Counted from the stretch's first letter, positions 39,025-49,918 are shown. The stretch: DNA of 64,000 nucleotides from Roseitalea sp. MMSF_3546 (GCF_030732865.1 NZ_JASHKB010000001.1:248001-312000); one strand, 5' to 3'. Program-made: numbers and translations. Notes: generated from the sequence alone by a model not told the origin.

Positions 39025-42000
39025 CTATGCCGAGGCGCGGTCGTCGCGGTTGAGCGCGTCGATCGCCGAGGGCCGGAACGTCACCGTCAGCGGATCGTGG
39101 CGGGCGATCTCGCGCTGCAGCGCGGCCTCGGCGTCGGAACCGAGCGTCTGCTCCCATTGCCGCAGCGTCGTCTGATAGGCCCCGAGCGCGTTCATCACCG
39201 CCGTCTTCTGCTCGCGGGAGGCGTGCGCGAGCATGCCGACCGACAGGCACAGTACGTGCTCGGTCCGGTCAAAGCTCGTGCCCGTGACCGGCACGGCGAT
39301 CACCGCCTCGGTGTCGATGAAGCCACAGACCAGCCGGTTGGTGTCGAGCGCCGAGCCGATCACGCCCATCGGCGCGCGCCGGGCACCATAGGCGGCAAGC
39401 GTATCGGGCGCGCCGCCGCCGGCAGCGAGCGCCACCCTGGGCACGCCCTGGTCGGTCTCGACATCGAGCAGCGCCGACCAGCGCACCGCATCGACCATGC
39501 GCGAGACGGCGGCCAGGATCTTGCGGTTGTCGAACGACATGCGGCTGTCGGCAATGCCGAGCGCGGCCAGCGCGTGCCGGATGGTGGAAGACAATGCGTC
39601 CTCGGGGCGGCTGGTGCCCACCGTGACGGTCTTGGCCTGGTGGCGGATCGTGTCGACCGGCCGCGAGGTCTCCTCGAAGGCCGCGCGCACATCGGCGATC
39701 GCGGCTTGGGCGATCGCCCGCCGCTCGGACGGCTCCCCGGCCGCTCGCAGCGTGCGCGAGAGCTGTGCCAGGCGCGCCAGATTGCCCGCACCCAGGCCGG
39801 AATCGAAGGCGCCGGCGGCGGCCTCGTCCACAAAGGCATCGAGCGCGGCCATGACCGCGCCGGCATCGGCTTGATCGTCGTCCATGGCGATCAGCGACAG
39901 CCCCGAAAGGATCGGCTTGAGCTTGCGCGCGCCATCGTCGATCGCCTGGGCGGCATGAAAACCGAACAGATGTCCGGCCACCGTCGCCAGCACGAAGGCG
40001 AGATCGGCACCGATATCGGGCAGGGCGATCACACGCTCGGCATTGTCGGCAAAGGCCTGGGCATCGGCGCCCCGTGTGGCGAAGACCACCGGCTTGCCGT
40101 TATGCGCCTTGAAGATCGCCGCTTCCTTTACGACGTCGCCGACTAGGTCGCCGGGCAGGTCGTTGGCGACGACCAGCGTGAGCGGTTCGGTCGACAGGTC
40201 GATGTGCTTCTTGTCCTCGGTGTAGTCGACCGGGATCGACTTGTAGCACAGCTCCGACAGCTTGATCCGGATCTCGAGCGCGGCGATGTGGTTGACGCCC
40301 GAACCCGTCACGGCCCAATAGCGCGAGCGCGGCGCCAGATCGCGCGCGCACGCGGCGATATGGGCCTCGTCGGCGAGCACGGCGGCGATATGGCCGGGCA
40401 GGCGCTCCAGCTCGCCCATCTCATAGGCCAGTTCGACCTCCGTCATCGTGCCCAGTCGTTCGGCGAGGAACAGCGCGGTCAGCTTGCCGGCGGCGATCTG
40501 CGCGTAGAACGCCTTGGTCGAGGCGACCGACATCTCCACATCGCGGCCATCGGAGGTGAACAGCGTCGAGCCGGCCTTGCGCACGAGATCGGAATTGCGC
40601 CGGTTGACGATGGCGTGCACGAAGGCGCCGCGCTCGCGCGCCAGGTCGACGGCGCGATTGGTGTCGGTGGTCGTGCCCGACTGGGAGACCGCGATCACCA
40701 GCGCGTCGGCAAGGTCATAGGCTTCGATGTCGGCCGACAGTTCGGACGAGCGCACCGCCTCGACCGGTATGGCGCGCCTCGCATCGCGGCTGAGCGCCTT
40801 CTCGATCAGATGGCCGATGCCGACGGCGGCGACGCCGGCCGTGCCCTGGCCGATGACATAGACGCGCGCCAGCCCGCCCTTGAGCGCGTCGCGCAGCGGC
40901 GCCCAGATGTCGTTGGCCAGGTCGTCGAAGGCGACGAGCCCGCCCTTGCGCCGGTATCGGCCGCGCAGCGTCTTGGCGACGCTTGCCGGCCCGTCATGGA
41001 TCTCCTTTTCCAGAAAGGTCGAGAACGCGCCGCGATAGATGTCGCGCGCGAAGATCTGGATCGGCGAAGGGTTGACCGTCGCCACCGCGCCGTCATTGAC
41101 CGTGCGCATGACGGCGGTGTCCGACCGTGCATCGAGATGGATCACCGATCCGCCGGCCACCGAGCGCGCCAGATCGGCCGAGGCGCGGGCGAGATTGCAC
41201 AGCCCGTAGACCTCGGAGGCGAAGACCCAGCCATCGACGAGCCGCGCCGCGTGCAGGCCCTGCCCCGATCCCTTTTGCGCCAGGAACGCCTCGCCCGGCC
41301 GCGCCGGGTCGATGCAGCCGATCGCCACCGAGCCGTCGAGCCGGCGGATCGCGCTGCGAAACCGCTCCAGCCTTTCGGCATCGGCCTCGCCCGAAAGCCG
41401 GTCGGCGATCGGGATGATCTTGGCATCGGTGGTGATCGCCGCGTCCACCGCCATCTGGCGGTTGGTCACCATCTCGGTGAGCAGTTCGTGATGGTTGTCG
41501 ACATCGCCGTTGAGCGCGAACATCGCGCCGAGCGTGGCTGCCTCGGGCGCGCCGTCGTTGCACAGCGAACCGTTGTGCGGATGGCAATTGGCGACCGAGA
41601 TCACCCCGTGCGATGCCCAGCGCGTATGCGACAGGATGCTCGCGCGCCGCGCCGCGACCGAAAGCGCCCGCAAGAGCGCGTCCTCGCCGATCGCCGCGCG
41701 CAGGGCCGCGCCATTGTCGCCGAGCCGGCCGACGAGATTCGCCGTCTTGTAAAGAAAGGTCGCCGTGGTGCCGTCGCCATTGGGCGTCAGATAGACCGCG
41801 CCATGGCCGGCGTGCATGTCCGCGCATCTTTGCGCGAGCGCCGTGGCATGGTCGGGCGCCAGCGAGTCGACAGCCGAAGGCGGCAGGTCGATCTGCAGGG
41901 CAAGGCCGGCGGAATCGCGGCCGCGCACTTCCAGCCGGTCGATCGCGCGCAGCACGTATTCGGCGGCGACGGCCACATGCAGTGCGTGACCGGCCCGCGG

Positions 42001-42399
42001 GTCGGCATCGGCCATCAGCGCGCGTGCATTGGCGGCGTGGTCGGCCAGTTCGGCGCGAAGCTGCCAGGCATAATCGCGCAGACCCTCGATCAGCGGATCG
42101 AGATCGGTGCGCCCGGCCTCCGACAGGGCCGTCAGCGCCTTTTCGTGCCGGGTCAGCGCCTCGGCGAGCGCGCGAATGTCGGCTTCGAGCGCGCCGTCAA
42201 GCGCCACCTGCCGAACCGCGGCGATCGACATCAACAGGCCGAAACGGTCGGCCAGCACGGCCAGTGCGCCGCGCAGCGTCTCGGCGGCGTCCTCGCCCTC
42301 ATCGAGCGCCTCGACGGTCCTGAGCAGTTCCGGCACCCAGCCCAGTTCGGCCGCCGTGTCGTCGAAGGGCCTGGTCACGAGCCCGGCAATGCCACACAT
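39025..42399 (-). CDS. Giant GlmS-like protein: glutaminase and double SIS domains with large insertions
   Basis: 1124 residues against about 610 for GlmS. It starts MCGIAGLV with the nucleophile Cys of Ntn amidotransferases. About 135 helical residues (9-145) are inserted before the rest of the glutaminase (EVRGRDSAGLALQ at 157, SHTRWASHG at 257, FALNGDVDNHHEL at 294). SIS domain 1 (AVSQSGTTTDT at 570, VEMSVASTKAFYAQIA at 621) and SIS domain 2 (TGSGVNHIAALEIRIKLSEL at 698, DYTEDKKH at 725) follow. HQAKTVTVG at 920-928 resembles the catalytic C-terminal tail of GlmS, but about 195 unassigned residues come after it. It probably makes or uses an amino sugar phosphate. It faces the GDP-mannose fusion gene. 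Confidence 0.8.
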   Translation of the reverse strand: MCGIAGLVTRPFDDTAAELGWVPELLRTVEALDEGEDAAETLRGALAVLADRFGLLMSIAAVRQVALDGALEADIRALAEALTRHEKALTALSEAGRTDLDPLIEGLRDYAWQLRAELADHAANARALMADADPRAGHALHVAVAAEYVLRAIDRLEVRGRDSAGLALQIDLPPSAVDSLAPDHATALAQRCADMHAGHGAVYLTPNGDGTTATFLYKTANLVGRLGDNGAALRAAIGEDALLRALSVAARRASILSHTRWASHGVISVANCHPHNGSLCNDGAPEAATLGAMFALNGDVDNHHELLTEMVTNRQMAVDAAITTDAKIIPIADRLSGEADAERLERFRSAIRRLDGSVAIGCIDPARPGEAFLAQKGSGQGLHAARLVDGWVFASEVYGLCNLARASADLARSVAGGSVIHLDARSDTAVMRTVNDGAVATVNPSPIQIFARDIYRGAFSTFLEKEIHDGPASVAKTLRGRYRRKGGLVAFDDLANDIWAPLRDALKGGLARVYVIGQGTAGVAAVGIGHLIEKALSRDARRAIPVEAVRSSELSADIEAYDLADALVIAVSQSGTTTDTNRAVDLARERGAFVHAIVNRRNSDLVRKAGSTLFTSDGRDVEMSVASTKAFYAQIAAGKLTALFLAERLGTMTEVELAYEMGELERLPGHIAAVLADEAHIAACARDLAPRSRYWAVTGSGVNHIAALEIRIKLSELCYKSIPVDYTEDKKHIDLSTEPLTLVVANDLPGDLVGDVVKEAAIFKAHNGKPVVFATRGADAQAFADNAERVIALPDIGADLAFVLATVAGHLFGFHAAQAIDDGARKLKPILSGLSLIAMDDDQADAGAVMAALDAFVDEAAAGAFDSGLGAGNLARLAQLSRTLRAAGEPSERRAIAQAAIADVRAAFEETSRPVDTIRHQAKTVTVGTSRPEDALSSTIRHALAALGIADSRMSFDNRKILAAVSRMVDAVRWSALLDVETDQGVPRVALAAGGGAPDTLAAYGARRAPMGVIGSALDTNRLVCGFIDTEAVIAVPVTGTSFDRTEHVLCLSVGMLAHASREQKTAVMNALGAYQTTLRQWEQTLGSDAEAALQREIARHDPLTVTFRPSAIDALNRDDRASA

Positions 42400-42652
42400 G
42401 ATTTCGCCCCTTCCTCTGCCCGCTGCGGGCCGCCGCCGCATCCTTTCAAGCCGCCGGGCGTGCCGGATGCAAGCCGATGACGCGGCGATAGCCGTCACGT
42501 CGTGAATCAGCGCGTAACGCAGACGATGCTATGCCAGCGTCGCGCCCGTGTCATCGCCGTTCGGCGCGCTCACGGAATATGTCTGTCGTTGACATTTCCG
42601 TGATTTCACGAAGTGTGACGCGTGCTGCCAATATTTTGCCGCAAACGTCAGG

Positions 42653-42668
42653 TTAACGTTCTTTTAAC
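42653..42668 (+). promoter_or_regulatory. Perfect CtrA-type motif before the candidate small RNA
   Basis: TTAA-CGTTCTT-TTAAC, the full TTAA-N7-TTAAC consensus. Its right half overlaps the first hairpin of the structured region. If CtrA acts here from the -35 position, transcription would begin near 42690. Confidence 0.7.
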
Positions 42669-42798
42669 GGCAGTCTTGCCGTTGTCCGGCTTAGGCCCGT
42701 CCCCCGCCGACCCGGACTTGTGGCAGCCTAATCCCCCTCTCCGGGCTGCCACTTCTTTCTATAGCCACCATGCGCGACCTCCGCATGGTGGCTTTTTT
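42666..42798 (+). ncRNA. Candidate structured small RNA or attenuated leader
   Basis: Four hairpins in a row: AACGGCA/TGCCGTT (42666-42683); GTCCGG/CCGGAC (42684-42689 with 42712-42717); GTGGCAGCC/GGCTGCCAC (42720-42728 with 42744-42752); and AGCCACCATGCG/CGCATGGTGGCT (42763-42774 with 42782-42793), the last followed by six T. The loops of the second and third are C-rich (for example CCCCCTCTCC), resembling the anti-Shine-Dalgarno loops of many alphaproteobacterial small RNAs. With a CtrA motif at its start and a second one before the PBP gene, a free-standing CtrA-linked sRNA of about 105-130 bases is my preferred reading. The exact 5' end is unknown. No known RNA family recognised. Confidence 0.6.
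42763..42798 (+). terminator. Strong intrinsic terminator upstream of the PBP gene
   Basis: A perfect 12-bp stem AGCCACCATGCG/CGCATGGTGGCT with a 7-base loop, followed by TTTTTT. It reads rightwards, yet no protein gene precedes it in that direction: the gene to the left runs the other way. It therefore ends either a small RNA or a leader of the PBP gene 170 bases downstream. Confidence 0.9.
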
Positions 42799-42892
42799 CG
42801 TCGCGGGCAAGACATCCCGGCTGCCATGCCGCGCCGTGACATGCGTGCCGTGACATGATTGCGACAATTGCGCGAAAGCGGTTCACCGGCGA

Positions 42893-42907
42893 TTAACGGC
42901 GCCTTAA
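42893..42907 (+). promoter_or_regulatory. Perfect CtrA-type motif directly upstream of the PBP1A-class gene
   Basis: TTAA-CGGCGCC-TTAA, exact TTAA-N7-TTAA, 62-76 bases before the ATG at 42969. If it occupies the -35 region, transcription would start near 42935, which favours 42969 over the ATG at 42927 as the translation start. Confidence 0.65.
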
Positions 42908-42968
42908 ATCGCCGCATTTTACGATCATGCCATCCCGAGTTGTTGTGTCTCATGCGTGCCGGGCCTGC

Positions 42969-45137
42969 ATGTTCCTGCGAAAGAAGAAAAAGCGGCGCGT
43001 CGAACCACGGTTCGGCACGACCGGCAAGCCGGACAAGACCGCTCTGGCGGTCACCGATGCCGACCGCGCCGCACCGCCACCGCGCAGGCGTGGGGCAAGG
43101 TCCGCCGCCAGGTCCTCGGCGGCATCTGAAAAGAAGGGCCGCGGCAAGCGCGCACGACCCAGCCGCCGTGCCGCGCGGGGATCGCGCGGGCTGATTGGCG
43201 GGCTCTTCTACTGGTCGTTCATCTTCAGCATCTGGGCGGGCGTCGCCGCCGCCGGTGTCGTCGCCTATTACGGCGCGCAGATGCCCTCCGCGAGCACCTG
43301 GGCGATCCCGGACCGGCCGCCCAACGTCAAGATCGTCTCGGCCGGCGGCACGCCGTTCGCCAACAGGGGTGCGACCGGCGGTCAGGCGGTCGGCCTGCAC
43401 GAGATGAGCCCCTACATTCCGCAGGCGGTGATCGCCATCGAGGATCGGCGCTTCTATTCGCATTTCGGGGTCGACCCGATCGGCCTGGCGCGGGCTATGG
43501 CGCGCAACATCGCCGAATGGCGGCTGGTGCAGGGTGGCTCGACGATCACCCAGCAGCTTGCCAAGAACCTGTTCCTGTCGCCCGAGCGCACGATAGGGCG
43601 CAAGGTGCAGGAAGTGCTGCTGGCGCTCTGGCTCGAGCAGAAATACTCCAAGGAGCAGATCCTGGGGATGTATCTGAACCGCGTCTATTTCGGCGCCGGT
43701 TCCTATGGCGTCGAGGCGGCTTCGCGACGCTATTTCTCCAAGTCGGCCCGCGATGTCTCGCTGCCCGAAGCGGCGATTCTGGCCGGGCTGTTGCGGGCAC
43801 CCTCGCGGCTCAACCCCAATCGCGATCCGCAGCGGGCCGAGGCGCGGGCGCAGATCGTGCTGGCCGCCATGCGCGAACAGGGTATGGTCTCCGACAGCGA
43901 GATGGCGGCGGCGCTGTCGCGCCCGCCGACGCGCGCCAACGCCTATTGGTCGGGCTCGCACCACTATGTCGCCGACGCGGTGATCGAGGAACTGCCGGCG
44001 CTGATCGGTCAGATCGACCGCGACGTGATCGTCGACACCACGCTCGACCTGGCGCTGCAGCAGGCCGGCGAGGCAGCGATCCGCGACTTCATCGCCCAGC
44101 ATGGCGAGGAGCACAATGTCGGCCAGGGGGCGCTGGTGGCGATCGACCCCGGCGGCGCGATCCGCGCCATGATCGGCGGGGTCGACTATGCCTCCTCGCA
44201 GTTCGACCGGGCCCGCGAGGCCAGGCGCCAGCCCGGCTCGGCGTTCAAGCCGTTCGTCTATCTGGCCGCGCTGGAACAGGGCCGTATGCCCCATTCGGTG
44301 CGCAACGACGCGCCGATCACCTTCGGCAACTGGTCGCCTGAAAACTACAAGGGCAAATATTTCGGCGCGGTCACGCTGTCGACGGCGCTCGCCAGGTCGC
44401 TCAACTCCATCGCCGCGCAACTGATCATGGAGACCGGCGCCGAAACCGTGGTCGAGACCGCGACGCGGCTGGGGATCACCTCGGCGCTCAAGGCCAATGC
44501 CTCGCTTTCGCTCGGCACATCGGAGGTGACGCTGTACGAACTCACCTCGGCCTATGTGCCCTTCGCCAATGGCGGTTATCGCCACGTCCCGCACATCATC
44601 GAACGCGTCACCACCATGGATAGCGAAGTGCTTTACGAACGCCGGCCCGATCCGCGCCGCGTGGTGCAGGCCGACATTGCCGGCATGATGAACGCCATGA
44701 TGACGATGACGGTGCGCGAGGGCACGGCGCGCGCCGGCCGCTTCGGCCATCCCGCCGCCGGCAAGACCGGCACCACGCAGAACGCGCGCGATGCCTGGTT
44801 CGTCGGCTATACTGCGCAGCTCGTGGCGGGCGTCTGGTTCGGCAATGACGATGGCGCGCCGATGGATGGCGTCACCGGCGGCACGCTGCCGGTGCAGGCG
44901 TGGCGGCAGTTCATGACCGTCGCCCATGAGGCCCTGCCGGAGGCGCAACTGCCCGGCGTCACGCCGATCCTGGTCGTGCCCAAGCCGCGCCCCGACCGCA
45001 TGATGGTCGATCTGCCGCCGGGCCCGGATGCGACCACGACCGCCTCGACGACCAACGAGCCGCGCCCCGCGGCCGATGTCGGCACGACCCAGGCAGTGCG
45101 GCAGCGCACGGTGCTGGATGTGATCCTTGGGCGGTAA
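42969..45137 (+). CDS. Penicillin-binding protein 1A-class bifunctional transglycosylase/transpeptidase
   Basis: Polymerises and cross-links peptidoglycan. About 722 residues: a basic cytoplasmic tail (MFLRKKKKRRVEPRFG, then many Lys/Arg), one membrane helix (GGLFYWSFIFSIWAGVAAAG), a GT51 transglycosylase domain (EDRRFYSHFGVDP, GGSTITQQLAKNLFL, RKVQEVLLALWLE) and a transpeptidase domain with SAFK (nucleophile Ser), SLN and KTGTT. All catalytic motifs are intact. The C-terminus is Pro/Thr-rich. An in-frame ATG at 42927 would add 14 residues. A CtrA motif just upstream suggests cell-cycle timing of wall synthesis. Confidence 0.93.
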   Translation: MFLRKKKKRRVEPRFGTTGKPDKTALAVTDADRAAPPPRRRGARSAARSSAASEKKGRGKRARPSRRAARGSRGLIGGLFYWSFIFSIWAGVAAAGVVAYYGAQMPSASTWAIPDRPPNVKIVSAGGTPFANRGATGGQAVGLHEMSPYIPQAVIAIEDRRFYSHFGVDPIGLARAMARNIAEWRLVQGGSTITQQLAKNLFLSPERTIGRKVQEVLLALWLEQKYSKEQILGMYLNRVYFGAGSYGVEAASRRYFSKSARDVSLPEAAILAGLLRAPSRLNPNRDPQRAEARAQIVLAAMREQGMVSDSEMAAALSRPPTRANAYWSGSHHYVADAVIEELPALIGQIDRDVIVDTTLDLALQQAGEAAIRDFIAQHGEEHNVGQGALVAIDPGGAIRAMIGGVDYASSQFDRAREARRQPGSAFKPFVYLAALEQGRMPHSVRNDAPITFGNWSPENYKGKYFGAVTLSTALARSLNSIAAQLIMETGAETVVETATRLGITSALKANASLSLGTSEVTLYELTSAYVPFANGGYRHVPHIIERVTTMDSEVLYERRPDPRRVVQADIAGMMNAMMTMTVREGTARAGRFGHPAAGKTGTTQNARDAWFVGYTAQLVAGVWFGNDDGAPMDGVTGGTLPVQAWRQFMTVAHEALPEAQLPGVTPILVVPKPRPDRMMVDLPPGPDATTTASTTNEPRPAADVGTTQAVRQRTVLDVILGR

Positions 45138-45331
45138 CGCGTCCGTCGGCCGATCCCCTATCGGCGCGGGCTGACCGGACGCCATACCGGAGCAGGGCCG
45201 CCGCGACCACGTCGGCCGGCACCATGGACGGCCCGGGGCCGATGACGATTGCGCTCGCCCTGTCGACATGCTTCATCTGACCTGCGGTATCTGGGACCCC
45301 GCCGGTCGGCGATAGCGCAAGGGAGGCCCGG

Positions 45332-47722
45332 TTGGCATCAACGCAAGCCAAATGGCTCAAGATCGTCGAGCAGCGTCTGTTGTGGCTGTCGCACTTCATG
45401 ATCCACAACGCCAATCATCTGCGCGACAAGGCCGACGGGCTGAAGGTCGGCGGTCACCAGGCCTCGTCGGCCTCCATGGTCTCGATCATGACCGCGCTCT
45501 ACTTCTCCGCGCTCAGGCCCGAGGACCGGGTGGCGGTCAAGCCCCATGCCTCGCCCGTGTTCCATGCCATGCAATACCTGATGGGCAATATCGGCCGGGA
45601 CAGGCTCGAAGCCTTTCGCGGCTATGGCGGTGCGCAGTCCTACCCCTCGCGCACCAAGGATCTCGACGATGTCGACTTTTCCACCGGATCGGTGGGGCTG
45701 GGCGTCGGCATCACCGCGTTCGCCTCCATGGTGCAGGACTATATCGCCGCCAAGACGTGGGGCCGCGACATCGCGCAGGGGCGGATGATCGCGCTGGTCG
45801 GCGATGCCGAACTGGACGAGGGCAATGTCTACGAGACCCTGCAGGAGGGCTGGAAGCAGGACCTGCGCAATTGCTGGTGGATCATCGACTACAACCGGCA
45901 ATCGCTCGACGGCGTGGTGCGCGAAGGGCTGTGGCAGCGCATCGAGGCGATCTTCACCGCCTTCGGCTGGGATGTGGTGACGCTCAAATACGGCGCCTTG
46001 CAGCGCGCCGCCTTCCAAGAGCCCGGCGGCGAAGCGCTCAGGGCCTGGATCGATGCCTGCCCCAACCAGCTTTATTCGGCCTTGACCTTCCAGGGCGGGG
46101 CGGCCTGGCGCGCCCGGCTGATGGACGATCTGGGCGATCAGGGCGATGTCACCGCGCTGCTCGACGCGCGCTCCGACGACGAACTCGCCGATCTGATGGA
46201 GAATCTCGGCGGCAATTGCGTTGCGACCATGGCCGACGCCTTTGCACGGATCGACCATGACCGGCCGGTCTGCTTTCTGGCCTATACGATCAAGGGCTGG
46301 GGCACGCCGCTCGCCGGCCACAAGGACAACCATGCCGGCCTGATGACAAAGGCGCAGATGGCCGAGTGGCAGGCGCATATGGGCGTCGCCGAAGGCGCCG
46401 AATGGGAGCCGTTCGCCACCGTCGACGATCCGGACGGCCTTAAGGCCTTCCTCGACACGGTGCCGTTCTTCTCGAAGGGTTTCCGGCGCTTTCACGATGC
46501 CCCGCTGGCCGTGCCGGGGTTCGCGACGCCGGCTGATCGCGAAATCTCGACCCAGGCCGGCTTCGGCAAGCTGCTCGATACGCTCGCCCGCTCCGACAGC
46601 GCGCTCGCCGACCGCATCGTCACCACCTCTCCCGACGTCACGGTGTCTACCAATCTCGGCCCCTGGGTGAACCGGCGCAAGCTGTTCGCGCGCGAGGCGA
46701 TCGCCGACACATTTGCCGCCGAGCGCATCCCCTCGATGCAGAAATGGACCTTCGCGCCCGACGGCCAGCATATCGAGCTGGGCATCGCCGAGATGAACCT
46801 GTTCCTGCTGCTCGGCGCGGCCGGGCTCGCCCATTCGCTGTTCGGCAGGCGGCTGCTGCCGATCGGCACGGTCTACGATCCCTTCGTCGCACGCGGGCTC
46901 GATGCGCTCAACTATGCCTGCTACCAGGACGCCCGCTTCATCATCGCCGGCACGCCGTCCGGCATCACGCTGGCGCCCGAGGGCGGCGCGCACCAGTCGA
47001 TCGGCGCGCCCCTGATCGGTATGAGCCAGGACGGGCTCGCCGCGTTCGAGCCGGCCTTCGTCGACGAATTGGCCGTCATCATCAAGTGGGCGCTCGCCTA
47101 TCTGCAAAAGGACGGCGAGGGCGATCCGGACGAACGCACCTGGCTGCGGGACGAGACCGGAGGGTCGGTCTATCTGCGGCTTTCGACACGGGCGGTCGAG
47201 CAGCCGGGCACGCGCCGGGACGACGTCTTCGTGCAAGGCACGATCGACGGCGCCTATTGGTGGCGCGAGCCGGGGCCGAACTGCGATCTGGTCATCGCCT
47301 ATCAGGGCGCGGTCGCGCCCGAGGCGATCGCGGCGGCCGGCGAACTGGGCCAGTACCGGCGCGACATCGGCGTGCTGGCGGTCACGTCCGCCGATCGGCT
47401 CAATGCCGGCTGGACGGCGGCCCAGCGCGACAGGGCGCGCGGCAATGCCGACGCCTCGTGCCATGTCGAGCGCCTGTTCGCCCATCTTCCGGGCCATTGC
47501 ACCATGCTGACCGTCATCGACGGCCACCCGGCGACGCTGGGCTGGCTCGGCGCGGTGGCGGGCCATCGCACCATTCCGCTGGGGGTCGAGCATTTCGGAC
47601 AGACCGGCACGATCGCCGATCTTTACCGGCATTACGGCATCGACCAGGCGGGCATCGTGCGCTCGGCCAATGGCGCGCTGGCGGGCCGGCCGGTCAATGC
47701 CGGTCTCCGCCGGGCGGGATGA
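45332..47722 (+). CDS. AceE-like thiamine-diphosphate enzyme (homodimeric 2-oxoacid dehydrogenase E1/transketolase family)
   Basis: 796 residues. The thiamine-diphosphate motif GDAELDEGN with its distal Asn in WIIDYNRQSLDGV, the early KVGGHQASSASMVSIMTALY, and AYTIKGWGTPLAGHKDNHAG follow the pattern of AceE, the homodimeric pyruvate dehydrogenase E1, rather than classical transketolase. The later HIELGIAEMNLFLLLGAAG and FIIAGTPSGITLAPEGGAHQ fit too. No E2 or E3 gene is adjacent, so its partner and true substrate are unknown; rhizobial homologues are often simply named transketolase. The start is a TTG with GGGAGG five bases upstream. Confidence 0.85.
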   Translation: MASTQAKWLKIVEQRLLWLSHFMIHNANHLRDKADGLKVGGHQASSASMVSIMTALYFSALRPEDRVAVKPHASPVFHAMQYLMGNIGRDRLEAFRGYGGAQSYPSRTKDLDDVDFSTGSVGLGVGITAFASMVQDYIAAKTWGRDIAQGRMIALVGDAELDEGNVYETLQEGWKQDLRNCWWIIDYNRQSLDGVVREGLWQRIEAIFTAFGWDVVTLKYGALQRAAFQEPGGEALRAWIDACPNQLYSALTFQGGAAWRARLMDDLGDQGDVTALLDARSDDELADLMENLGGNCVATMADAFARIDHDRPVCFLAYTIKGWGTPLAGHKDNHAGLMTKAQMAEWQAHMGVAEGAEWEPFATVDDPDGLKAFLDTVPFFSKGFRRFHDAPLAVPGFATPADREISTQAGFGKLLDTLARSDSALADRIVTTSPDVTVSTNLGPWVNRRKLFAREAIADTFAAERIPSMQKWTFAPDGQHIELGIAEMNLFLLLGAAGLAHSLFGRRLLPIGTVYDPFVARGLDALNYACYQDARFIIAGTPSGITLAPEGGAHQSIGAPLIGMSQDGLAAFEPAFVDELAVIIKWALAYLQKDGEGDPDERTWLRDETGGSVYLRLSTRAVEQPGTRRDDVFVQGTIDGAYWWREPGPNCDLVIAYQGAVAPEAIAAAGELGQYRRDIGVLAVTSADRLNAGWTAAQRDRARGNADASCHVERLFAHLPGHCTMLTVIDGHPATLGWLGAVAGHRTIPLGVEHFGQTGTIADLYRHYGIDQAGIVRSANGALAGRPVNAGLRRAG

Positions 47723-47811
47723 CGCCGCCGCCGATGCGGGCACGCAAGCGCGGTGCGCCGTTCGACGCCAGATCGCGAGCGAGGCCGCGCCAACTTTCCC
47801 TGAAGCGCTGC

Positions 47812-47840
47812 CTTGCACGCAAAATGGCCCCTTCTTATAT
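47812..47840 (+). promoter_or_regulatory. RpoH (heat-shock sigma factor)-type promoter of dnaK
   Basis: CTTG (47812-47815), 18 bases, CTTATAT (47834-47840): an exact fit to the alphaproteobacterial RpoH consensus CTTG-N17/18-CyTATnT. Transcription would start near 47848, leaving a leader of about 118 bases before the dnaK ATG. Confidence 0.75.
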
Positions 47841-47964
47841 ACCCGCCAGCGCGAAACGGTGCCCTTTCACCGTGCGCGAGGACATTTGAATTGCCAACAA
47901 AGAGGGGCCCCGCACACGAACGCCATAACGGGTCCGCGTGGGTTCGCTGAAGAAGAGGTAAGAC

Positions 47965-49893
<1,929 letters not shown>

Positions 49894-49918
49894 CCACAGT
49901 TCGACCCGCATCGACTGC

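Larger units (their letters stand above)
42400..42926. other. Long divergent intergenic region with CtrA motifs and hairpins
   Basis: 527 bases between the GlmS-like gene (leftwards) and the PBP gene (rightwards). From left to right it holds a GANTC site (GAATC, 42503), an isolated perfect -35 hexamer TTGACA (42589) without a good -10, a perfect CtrA motif (42653), four consecutive hairpins ending in a strong terminator (42666-42798), and a second perfect CtrA motif (42893). No protein-coding gene is convincing. Confidence 0.75.

Noticed and set aside
42589-42594. TTGACA as -35 element of a small-RNA promoter
   Set aside because: The hexamer is perfect, but no acceptable -10 lies 16-18 bases downstream (AAGTGT or similar), so I did not call a promoter.
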